A stretch of 20,740 nucleotides of DNA, taken from IMG/VR virus record IMGVR_UViG_3300030110_004345, positions 17,724 to 38,463 of that record, one strand, 5' to 3'. Positions 14,528-20,740 of the stretch are shown piece by piece. Both the position numbers and the translations under genes were made by a program. The stretch comes from a virus. Numbering within the stretch: position 1 is the first letter of the stretch; each line of letters opens with the position of its first letter. The notes beneath the pieces are model-generated. The model saw nothing but the letters and a program-made list of their open reading frames with translations. It had not been told where the DNA came from and did no database searches.

Positions 14528-14542
14528 AGATGCTTGGCATCT
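14528..14542 (-). other. Small hairpin in the leader of the acidic protein gene
   Basis: A 6-bp perfect inverted repeat (AGATGC ... GCATCT) with a 3-nt loop, flanked by A-tracts on the coding strand, lies between the ACTATTTATA element and the AGGAG site. On the coding strand it is followed by A rather than T, so it is not a terminator for these genes. It may stabilise or regulate the mRNA. Confidence 0.4.
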
Positions 14543-14553
14543 TTTGGTTTGGT

Positions 14554-14808
14554 TTATGTGTTATAAATAGTATCTTCTAACTCAAAATTTTTCTTTTTTA
14601 ATTTCTTAAATGCTTCTTTTTCTATTTGAGAAACACGGACATATGATATACCTAGTCTCTCGCCAACTTCTTTAAGACCTAATCTGCCATGTTTTTTTAC
14701 TGAAATCAAGGTGCAATTTAAATCTTCACCATATTTTATCCAGAGCTTACAGTCCTCTTTTTTACATATACTGTCGTTCTCCATGTTGTCTGCGGCACAT
14801 TTTCTCAT
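14554..14808 (-). CDS. Sigma-70 region-4-like HTH protein with Cys cluster
   Basis: The 84-aa product has a C-terminal helix-turn-helix of the sigma-70 region 4 type (GLKEVGERLGISYVRVSQIE, 44-63, then KEAFKKLKK), the segment that recognises -35 boxes or contacts regulators. Four cysteines (C4, C15, C20, C32) in front of it could bind a metal. No other sigma regions are present, so it is more likely a small regulator or anti-/co-sigma-like adaptor than a full sigma factor. The start at ATG 14808 has GAGGAA upstream; a longer frame to 14826 would overlap the previous gene more. The gap to that gene is 1 bp. Confidence 0.8.
   Translation of the reverse strand: MRKCAADNMENDSICKKEDCKLWIKYGEDLNCTLISVKKHGRLGLKEVGERLGISYVRVSQIEKEAFKKLKKKNFELEDTIYNT
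14562..14571 (-). promoter_or_regulatory. ACTATTTATA element upstream of the acidic protein gene
   Basis: An exact copy of the 10-mer on the coding strand. It lies inside the last codons of the sigma-like gene, 50 nt before ATG 14511 and ahead of the leader hairpin. Here the distance suits a promoter core, though the overlap with codons (Thr-Ile-Tyr-Asn) means coding constraint could explain it. Confidence 0.4.
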
Positions 14809-14809
14809 A

Positions 14810-15139
14810 TTATTCCTCGCTTTCAATTAAGTCAAAAATGTTTTCAATATCATCTGGATTTAAACCAAACTTATTTTTTATTTCTTTTTCTTTTTCAAGT
14901 AGTTGACGATTTTTCTTTAGTTTGTGTTTTCTCGCCATCATGCTACTTTCTTTAATTTTTTCTATGAAAGGCTGAAGAAGCGGATCATCTAAAAGATAGC
15001 CTTTAATGTATTCATTAAAAAACCAGAACTTTGTAATGTCATCGAACTTTAGTTTTATTCTTAAATTTGTATCTAATGTTTCCAGACTATCAATGGTAAT
15101 AGTTTTCGCTTCTTCGGGCTTTGCTTTTCTTTTTTTCAT
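14810..15139 (-). CDS. Hypothetical charged helical protein (109 aa)
   Basis: The 109-aa product is rich in Lys and Glu, with a predicted coiled-coil or helical hairpin (KIKESSMMARKHKLKKNRQL, 64-83) and an acidic tail (DDIENIFDLIESEE). I recall similar small proteins from myophages but cannot name a function. ATG 15139 overlaps the IMPDH stop by 4 bp (ATGA), so translation is coupled. Confidence 0.75.
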   Translation of the reverse strand: MKKRKAKPEEAKTITIDSLETLDTNLRIKLKFDDITKFWFFNEYIKGYLLDDPLLQPFIEKIKESSMMARKHKLKKNRQLLEKEKEIKNKFGLNPDDIENIFDLIESEE

Positions 15140-16155
15140 TTAGATAGGATGTGAGTTTTACTTTCAGATAATCCGGCTGTAGTTTGTCTTGTCCACTGGG
15201 CTTTAGTTTGTAGTTCACTAATGGATCTACAGCCTGAGTAAGATAAGCCAGATACCATGCCACCTCGAAGATCTTCTAGAATATTTCTAACTGGACCTCT
15301 GTAATCAATAAAAGTGCTCACGCCCTCATTAGAACTATAACGACCGCGCCAATCCATTTGAGCGTCTTTAGAAGCCATTCCGCGATATCGCTTTTTTAAA
15401 CCTTGTGGAAGTTGAACAACTTCTCCTGGGGTTTCGTCTGTTCCTGCTAGGAGGGATCCCAGCATAACAAAGTCTGCTCCGGCAGCCAAAGCTTTTACAA
15501 TATCGCCTGCAGTTCTAATACCGCCATCGGCAATGATAGTAACATCGTGTTCTGTTTTTGCGCAATCAAAAATAGTTTGTAGTCCAGGTAGTCCATGTCC
15601 TGTTTGTATTCTTGTAGAACAAATAGAACCACCGCCAATGTTACAACGCACAGAATCGGCACCCCAAGTTGCCAATGCATTTATGCCCTCTAAAGTTGCA
15701 ACATTACCCGCCATAATATGCACAGAGTCATTAAAAGCATTTTTTAAAACACCTAACGCTTCTTTCATTAAAATATGATGACCATGTGCTACATCAACAC
15801 AAAGAACACTCACACCATTCTCTACGAGCGTTTGGGCTCTTTCAAAGTAATCACCGCTAACTCCAATAGCAGCACCTACTTTTTGAGCCCCTGCGCTTAT
15901 AACTTCAGCGACCATTCCAGATTGTTCTTCTATCGAGTTATATCGATGAATAACACCTAAGCCGCCAACAGAATCCATAGTGAATGCCATTTCTGATTCA
16001 GTGACCGTATCCATAGGAGAGGAAACAATCGGAAGACCACAAGCTAAACTAGAATCTAAAGAAGAAGCTAAGTTAACCTCGCTCCTGCTTTTGATATTAG
16101 AATACTGTGGAACTAAAAGTACATCATCATAAGTTAGTGCTTCTTTCATTCGCAT
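15136..16155 (-). CDS. guaB: IMP dehydrogenase (GuaB-like), lacking CBS domains
   Basis: The 339-aa TIM-barrel enzyme would convert IMP to XMP in GMP synthesis. Family motifs are present: LTYDDVLLVP (7-16), SSPMDTVTE (45-53), catalytic loop GGGSICSTR (174-182, Cys179), ADGGIRTAGD (209-218), MLGSLLAGTDETPGE (231-245) and YRGMASKDA (257-265), with a TTAGLSES C-terminus like that of GuaB. The CBS pair normally inserted near residues 75-100 is absent, as in GMP reductase. The MLGSLLAG...PGE block and C-terminus favour IMPDH, but GMP reductase is the main alternative. Two ATGs 6 nt apart (16155, 16149) follow AAGGAAGG. The start overlaps the DUF3310 gene by 10 bp. With dUTPase and DnaE it forms a nucleotide and replication set. 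Confidence 0.88.
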   Translation of the reverse strand: MRMKEALTYDDVLLVPQYSNIKSRSEVNLASSLDSSLACGLPIVSSPMDTVTESEMAFTMDSVGGLGVIHRYNSIEEQSGMVAEVISAGAQKVGAAIGVSGDYFERAQTLVENGVSVLCVDVAHGHHILMKEALGVLKNAFNDSVHIMAGNVATLEGINALATWGADSVRCNIGGGSICSTRIQTGHGLPGLQTIFDCAKTEHDVTIIADGGIRTAGDIVKALAAGADFVMLGSLLAGTDETPGEVVQLPQGLKKRYRGMASKDAQMDWRGRYSSNEGVSTFIDYRGPVRNILEDLRGGMVSGLSYSGCRSISELQTKAQWTRQTTAGLSESKTHILSK

Positions 16156-16385
16156 GTGCCTTCCTTTGCTTCTACCTCTTCAATAAGTTTATCGAGATAC
16201 CAACGTGCTTTCTTTAGATCTTGTAAGGACTTACCTTTGTAGGGATGTCGAGTTACATATTTTATAATGTTAGACTCTGGGTAGTCCATTTTCCAAGAGC
16301 GGATATAATGGTAGGTTTCTATTGCCTGTTCGCCCAACCAGTTTATATTATAGTGATTTGGGCGATTAACTTTATCTTCACTCAT
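16146..16385 (-). CDS. DUF3310-family phage protein
   Basis: The 79-aa product carries the DUF3310 pattern: RPNHYNI, then AIETYHYIRSW and NIIKYVTRHPYKGKSLQDLK and a closing helical KARWYLDKLIEE. This family is almost restricted to phages and prophages, often near nucleotide-metabolism genes, and has no proven function. The start at ATG 16385 overlaps the previous stop by 4 bp (ATGA), preferred over a TTG at 16400. Confidence 0.88.
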   Translation of the reverse strand: MSEDKVNRPNHYNINWLGEQAIETYHYIRSWKMDYPESNIIKYVTRHPYKGKSLQDLKKARWYLDKLIEEVEAKEGTCE

Positions 16386-16720
16386 CCTAGTTCTGACCAA
16401 GAACCTTCTATAAGATCAATATCCATTTCTTCTAAACTGTTGGTAAATTTATCCCACTCGTCAGCATAAGCTTTTTCAACATAAGAATCAAAAAGTAAAT
16501 AAGTTACGTCCCAATCAAAACCCTGAAGACTTTGAACATAATCACGATCAAAACGTTTTGGATACTCAGGTTCTACACCAAACCTTTCGTTAAACATTTC
16601 AACTAAAGGAGTGTAATCATAATATTCCTCCCACATTTTATATTCGTTTAATATTCCTAAATCTTCAGCAACATCTTCATTGAAGATGAAACCTTTTTTA
16701 CGCGTCGGACGAAATTTCAT
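16382..16720 (-). CDS. Hypothetical acidic phage protein (112 aa)
   Basis: The 112-aa product is acidic and aromatic-rich (WEEYYDYTPLVEMFNERFGV; DWDVTYLLFDSYVEKAYADE), with a basic N-terminus (MKFRPTRKKG). I do not recognise it. ATG 16720 has a strong GGAGG upstream, placed within the end of the zinc-ribbon gene (23-bp overlap). Confidence 0.75.
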   Translation of the reverse strand: MKFRPTRKKGFIFNEDVAEDLGILNEYKMWEEYYDYTPLVEMFNERFGVEPEYPKRFDRDYVQSLQGFDWDVTYLLFDSYVEKAYADEWDKFTNSLEEMDIDLIEGSWSELG

Positions 16721-16985
16721 CTTTATCCTCCATATATTTTTTTACTAGTTGTTGTGCGTTGTCCCAGCACTCGGGGCAGTAAAGGTTGACTTTTTCTTCT
16801 TCTTGTCTTACGACAACGTTCCAACTCATTACTTGCTCACGATTTAGTTTATCAAAAGGCGCTTCACATGTCAAGCATTTATTTGGCAAATTTCCAAAAA
16901 GAGCAACTTTTGTCGCCAATTCCTTTTCTGCCCTTTTCTTTCCTTTTTTGGCTTGTTTGCGTCGTAATTTTCTTTCGAGACTCAT
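16698..16985 (-). CDS. Small zinc-ribbon phage protein
   Basis: The 95-aa product has a very basic N-terminal helix (LRRKQAKKGKKR) and two Cys pairs, CLTC (37-40) and CPEC (70-73), which form a likely zinc ribbon; APFDKLNRE and SWNVVVR lie between them. Basic tail plus zinc ribbon suggests nucleic-acid binding, but no function is known. The ATG overlaps the dUTPase stop by one base (TAATG), with GGGAG upstream. Confidence 0.8.
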   Translation of the reverse strand: MSLERKLRRKQAKKGKKRAEKELATKVALFGNLPNKCLTCEAPFDKLNREQVMSWNVVVRQEEEKVNLYCPECWDNAQQLVKKYMEDKDEISSDA

Positions 16986-17440
16986 TATCTGCTCCCAGTG
17001 CTACCCAACGCTCCATCGCCCCTAGTGCTCTCTTTGTTTAGCTCAGTAGAGTCAGAAACCTCTACAATTTCACATAAATTTATAGGAACTAGAACACCTT
17101 GGGCAACTTTATCACCATTTTTAAACCATTGAGTTTGCTTCCCCACGTTGTGTAAATTTACAAATATTTCTCCATCATATCCTGAATCGACAACACAAGC
17201 ACCAACAAGAAGTTGTTTTTTTGCGGCGATGCTAGATTTATTTTTTATTTCCAGCATGTAGCCTTTTGGAATTTCTGCTTTAATTCCTGTTCCAAAAAGA
17301 AGTGTTTCGCCTGGATGGATGGGTTTGCTCGCAGTGACGCCCTTTTGCGAGCAGTAATAAAAATCCATCCCTGCATCTCCATCATGCGCTCTGGTGGGTA
17401 ATTTTGCACGTTCTTGAGTGCGATATACTTTAAGTTCCAT
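16985..17440 (-). CDS. dut: dUTPase (trimeric dUTP diphosphatase)
   Basis: The 151-aa enzyme hydrolyses dUTP to dUMP, supplying the dTMP precursor and keeping uracil out of DNA. All five family motifs are visible: DAGMDF (22-27), NKSSIAAK (67-74), VGACVVDSGYDGE (79-91, catalytic Asp85 region and Tyr88), GDKVAQGVLVP (109-119) and RGDGALGSTG (140-149). Motif 2 has NKSS where PRSG or GRSG is more usual. Length is typical. AAGGAG lies upstream of ATG 17440, 9 bp after the dnaE stop, so the two genes are likely cotranscribed. Confidence 0.95.
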   Translation of the reverse strand: MELKVYRTQERAKLPTRAHDGDAGMDFYYCSQKGVTASKPIHPGETLLFGTGIKAEIPKGYMLEIKNKSSIAAKKQLLVGACVVDSGYDGEIFVNLHNVGKQTQWFKNGDKVAQGVLVPINLCEIVEVSDSTELNKESTRGDGALGSTGSR

Positions 17441-17449
17441 TTTTTCTCC

Positions 17450-20400
17450 TTATCCTAATAATTTCCAATCTTTAAGGGCACCCCTAGAAGAGAAGCCCCA
17501 TTGTTCATCAAAGTTAAGTTTTGCCATGTAGGGTCGATTAACGAACAATGTATCTTTTTCTGGGTTTACGCCCCAGCAACGGATATCGGTCATCACACTA
17601 TTCTTGTCTATTGTTTTGACAATATAATATGGGCGACCTTTTACTGTTTTCTTTTTAATTACTTCTCTTGGAATAAACCAAGCAACACCAAGATCATGGT
17701 CCCATTCAGAAATAGTTGGGACTTTGTAATAACTCAACCTTTGTACTATATCATCCGAAACAACCAATGTCAAGGGGAACATACCAGTAATATTAGTTTT
17801 TGTTTCAATATATTCATCTCTAGTAAAGTCTTCAGTGCCTTTAAACTCTTCTATGTTTTCAGACAATTTCTTTTTAGTCTTAGGTCTATTGTCTGCAACA
17901 GATAACCAAAAGTGCTTTTGATTTCTAAATCTATCATCCATTAACTCATCTACGGCTTCTGCTTTGATGAGGACATCCAATGCTTTCTTATTGAGTTTAG
18001 AATAGACAATCTCTTTGCTAAAGAGAAGCTCTTCAACAGAGTTAAATGGTCTATGTTCGATGATTTGTTCAATTGCTTTGTCTCCTAATCCTTTTATCGA
18101 AGTCAAGGGCTGGATGAGCGTTCTTTGGTCCTCGCCAATATCCCAGACAGAACTGGATCTATTGATATTAACAGGCTCTAACTTAAACCCAAACTTCTTT
18201 GCTATATTGATTGCTTTTTCTTTTCTACTCTCTGGTTCTTTGTCCAGAAAAGCTGCCATCCAACAATCAGGATAATAATTAAATAGCCAAGCACATTGAA
18301 AAGATATAATAGAATAAGAAACAGCATGAGACTTATTGAAACCATAGCCGGAGAAGAACTCAAACTTCGCCCACATTTTTTCTGCCCATTGTTCCTTTAA
18401 ACCTTTATCGATACATCCTTGAATAAACTTAAGCTTTATTTTATTTTTTTGTTCGGCGGCTGCTCCAGTGCCCTTTTTAGTTAACAGCTTACGAAGCTTA
18501 TTACCTTCATCAAGGGACAAGTCCTTACCGAGTCTGTGAGCCAACAAAGCAATTTGTTCTTGGAAGATAAGAAAGCCATAGGTTTCTTTTGTAACTTCTT
18601 TTACAATATCATGCCCGTAACGAACACCTCTTGGGTTTTCTTTTGCTTCTACAAAATCTTCGTGAACGTTGGCTGATAATGGACCAGGACGATAGATAGA
18701 AGTGATAGAAGCAATATCAATAATGTTTTTCGGCTTTGCTCTTCTACAAAAGTTCTGTGCGCCTTTTTCAGCAAACTGAAATATACCTGCCCACTTGCCT
18801 TTCCAAAAGACATTCTCATAGACTTTCTTATCTTTTAGATTTATACTTTCTGGATGTAAGTTCTTATCATAAAACTTTTTAATGTCCTCGAAAGTAGGAT
18901 CTGGATTTCCTTGTTTCTTCAGGATATGATACACAGCACCCTCAATCATTTTCAGAGTAGAAAGACCAAGGATATCAAATTTAATAAAGCCCATCGGTTC
19001 TAGCTGACGAACATGCTGACCTTCGGACCAAGGAGTTTGAGTTACGCCGCCGGAGTTGATAAGCGGCATGTATTTATCCAACTCTTCGCCAATAACAACA
19101 CCACCAGCATGGCGAGATACAGAACGAACCTCACCGACAAGTGCCTCTACGTGTGTCTTTATCTTTGGATACTTTCGAAGAAACGCTTTGAGGGAATCAG
19201 AATATTCCATTACCTCTTCAAATGTAGGCGCATAAATACCTGCTTTAATGCCATGTTTCTTTTTAGCAATGGGCGTTGCTTCAGCTAGCATTTTAGAAGT
19301 AACAGCATTAGACTCTGTAAATGGAACCTCATAGAACTTTGCTATATCTTTGATAAGAGAGCGTAACTGTAGCTTGTTAAAGTTAGAGATAGGCACAACT
19401 GTGTTGCCACCCCACTCATCAATCAGCATTTCTTTTAGTTCCATTGGATTCGACACATCATAATCGATATCAGGATAATCTTTTGAATCTTTCGTCATAA
19501 AACGAGAGAATAGAAGATTATATTTGATAGGATCAACTTGTGTGATACCAAGGGCATAAGCAACCAATGAACCTGCAGCCGAACCTCGACCGGCGCCTGT
19601 AAGCTGAACTTCTGTTGCTTTGTCAGCGATAGACTTCATTGTAAGGAAATATTTGCTAAAACCTCGCTCGCTGATTACATTCATCTCTTCTTTTAATCTT
19701 TCAACATACTCTGGGTTGTTTGTTAAGCCAAGCCCTCTAAGCCCATCCACACAAGCAGCGACAAGGGCTCTATCGGGAGTTTGCCCAGCGGGAACAACAA
19801 AGTTTGGAAGCCTAACGGTATTGTCGGGCATAAACTTTTCAATACGCTGGTGAGCGATTTGATGCGTTCTTTCAATAGATTCACGGATAAGATTATCATT
19901 GTATTCTACTCCTGCTTTTTGAGAATATTCTTTATATGCCTCCCACATTTGGTCGCCATTCTTTGGGAACAGTTCATAACCGATCTCTTCGACACCCTCT
20001 GGAAGTTCTGTGTTTGTTGCCCACTTCGGCATACCCCTGCTCAACCAACCTAATCTTTTGTAAAGTTCTCGATCTTTCCAAGCCGTTCTGTTTGGATAGT
20101 GACTATCAGCCGTAGAAATTAATTCGACGCCAAATTCGTTACAAACTTTTACAATTAGACGGTTTAGTTGGTGCTGTTCTGGCACATTGTTCCATTGAAG
20201 TTCGCCATACCAGCGATCGCCAAAGATATCAACCATGTTCCTGGTTGTGTCGCGCATAGCGTTAAGTACGGCTTCTTCGCCTTCTTCACGGTTTTCCCAG
20301 AAGTTTCCAGCGTATACACCACCAAGACAGGCTGACGCAGCGATTACACCTTCGTTGTGTTCTTTGAGCATAGCATAGTCAATACGAGGGAAACGATAAA

Positions 20401-20740
20401 AGTTTTCTTCTCTGTAAGACTTTGACACCAAAGAAAAGATATTGTTTAGACCTTTCTGATTCTGCGCTACTAGGATAAGATGGCGACGACGATTAAGAAG
20501 GTTTTTGACTTCTCGTTTGTTACCTTCGTCTTCAACAGTTGTTCCAGAGGCAGACTTGTCAATAGACTTCTTTGCCTTCTTGTCTTCTTTGACGCGCTCT
20601 AGCTCTTGTCGCCACTCTTCAATGCTGGGTAGGAAGTAAGCCTCGACACCAAAGATAGGTTTGAAGTCTTTGCCTTCTTTCATCATTTTTTGAGCGTGTT
20701 GAACCTGATAAGCAAATCCATTCATATTGCCATGATCGGT
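17450..20740 (-). CDS. dnaE: DNA polymerase III alpha subunit (DnaE), partial, N-terminus beyond right edge
   Basis: An open frame of 1096 codons runs to the right edge; the first visible residues are TDHGNM, a PHP-domain motif, so only some 40 residues are missing if it is like other DnaE. The order is PHP (IFGVEAYF; ADSHY near 20110), GRGSAAGSLVAYALGI (near 19590), catalytic PDIDYD (near 19465), SRHAGGVVIG, FDILGLSTL with the third catalytic Asp (near 18980), YRPGPL (near 18685), GYGFNKSHAVSYS (near 18340), helix-hairpin-helix IKGLGDKAIEQI (near 18085) and an OB-fold region at the C-terminus. It would be the phage replicative polymerase. A C-family polymerase is uncommon in phages. The C-terminus ends soon after the OB region, without an obvious tau-binding domain. 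Confidence 0.95.
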   Translation of the reverse strand, partial: TDHGNMNGFAYQVQHAQKMMKEGKDFKPIFGVEAYFLPSIEEWRQELERVKEDKKAKKSIDKSASGTTVEDEGNKREVKNLLNRRRHLILVAQNQKGLNNIFSLVSKSYREENFYRFPRIDYAMLKEHNEGVIAASACLGGVYAGNFWENREEGEEAVLNAMRDTTRNMVDIFGDRWYGELQWNNVPEQHQLNRLIVKVCNEFGVELISTADSHYPNRTAWKDRELYKRLGWLSRGMPKWATNTELPEGVEEIGYELFPKNGDQMWEAYKEYSQKAGVEYNDNLIRESIERTHQIAHQRIEKFMPDNTVRLPNFVVPAGQTPDRALVAACVDGLRGLGLTNNPEYVERLKEEMNVISERGFSKYFLTMKSIADKATEVQLTGAGRGSAAGSLVAYALGITQVDPIKYNLLFSRFMTKDSKDYPDIDYDVSNPMELKEMLIDEWGGNTVVPISNFNKLQLRSLIKDIAKFYEVPFTESNAVTSKMLAEATPIAKKKHGIKAGIYAPTFEEVMEYSDSLKAFLRKYPKIKTHVEALVGEVRSVSRHAGGVVIGEELDKYMPLINSGGVTQTPWSEGQHVRQLEPMGFIKFDILGLSTLKMIEGAVYHILKKQGNPDPTFEDIKKFYDKNLHPESINLKDKKVYENVFWKGKWAGIFQFAEKGAQNFCRRAKPKNIIDIASITSIYRPGPLSANVHEDFVEAKENPRGVRYGHDIVKEVTKETYGFLIFQEQIALLAHRLGKDLSLDEGNKLRKLLTKKGTGAAAEQKNKIKLKFIQGCIDKGLKEQWAEKMWAKFEFFSGYGFNKSHAVSYSIISFQCAWLFNYYPDCWMAAFLDKEPESRKEKAINIAKKFGFKLEPVNINRSSSVWDIGEDQRTLIQPLTSIKGLGDKAIEQIIEHRPFNSVEELLFSKEIVYSKLNKKALDVLIKAEAVDELMDDRFRNQKHFWLSVADNRPKTKKKLSENIEEFKGTEDFTRDEYIETKTNITGMFPLTLVVSDDIVQRLSYYKVPTISEWDHDLGVAWFIPREVIKKKTVKGRPYYIVKTIDKNSVMTDIRCWGVNPEKDTLFVNRPYMAKLNFDEQWGFSSRGALKDWKLLG

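Noticed and set aside
1-20740. Bacterial chromosome origin, suggested by DnaE, GroEL, ClpP, GuaB and Dut
   Set aside because: These genes are never in this order in bacteria as far as I know, the proteins are trimmed or diverged, and they are mixed with DUF3310, Mom-like and other phage-type proteins in a one-strand, overlapping layout.
1-20740. tRNA genes, CRISPR arrays, IS elements and rho-independent terminators
   Set aside because: No cloverleaf, spaced direct repeats, transposase frame, or GC-rich hairpin followed by a T-run on the coding strand was seen; weak terminators could have been missed by eye.

Overview
The window looks like part of a large tailed-phage genome of marine, T4-like or 'jumbo' type, not a bacterial chromosome. 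Twenty-six genes can be supported and every one lies on the minus strand. They are tightly packed, with start/stop overlaps of 1-26 bp and gaps of at most 76 bp; no tRNA, rRNA, IS element or CRISPR array was seen. Housekeeping-type proteins (DnaE, GroEL, ClpP-like, IMPDH, dUTPase, glutaredoxin) occur in divergent or trimmed forms. They are interleaved with phage-type small proteins: a DUF3310 protein, a sigma-region-4-like protein, an acidic protein with an RFMKLAN box, and proteins carrying a WC/SC domain. The host cannot be named from sequence alone.

In transcription order (right to left): (1) a replication and nucleotide module at 20740-14554 holds a C-family DNA polymerase III alpha subunit (running off the right edge), dUTPase, a zinc-ribbon protein, an unknown protein, DUF3310, a CBS-less IMP dehydrogenase, an unknown protein and a sigma-region-4-like regulator, nearly all overlapping. 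(2) A possible head or virion module at 14511-12786 holds a very acidic Met/Asp/Glu-rich protein, a membrane-anchored protein and a ClpP-like serine protease with an inserted Pro/Glu-rich loop. (3) A two-gene cassette at 12770-10638 pairs a predicted PD-(D/E)XK nuclease with a Mom-like GNAT protein, a family linked to phage DNA base modification. (4) GroEL sits at 10587-9010 behind a perfect-consensus sigma70 promoter. (5) Five small genes at 8973-7620 include a coiled-coil/TM protein and a glutaredoxin. (6) Two large proteins (546 and 822 aa) with a WC/SC-type phage domain flank a fatty-acid-hydroxylase-type di-iron membrane protein. (7) An auxiliary and repair end at 2864-1 holds a small protein, a type II (archaeal-type) GAPDH homologue, a UV damage endonuclease and a partial nuclease-like protein.

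Two kinds of upstream signal are visible. Sigma70-like TTGACA/TATAAT-type promoters precede uvdE, gap, the hydroxylase, a small gene and groEL. A different element, ACTATTTATA, occurs exactly three times and once with one mismatch, always on the coding strand just upstream of a gene (14511, 12770, 8973, 7589). The most interesting items are the nuclease/Mom-like pair, the phage-borne type II GAPDH, the WC/SC proteins with possible capsid-targeting N-termini, and the ACTATTTATA element. All functional calls come from reading motifs; no database search was run.
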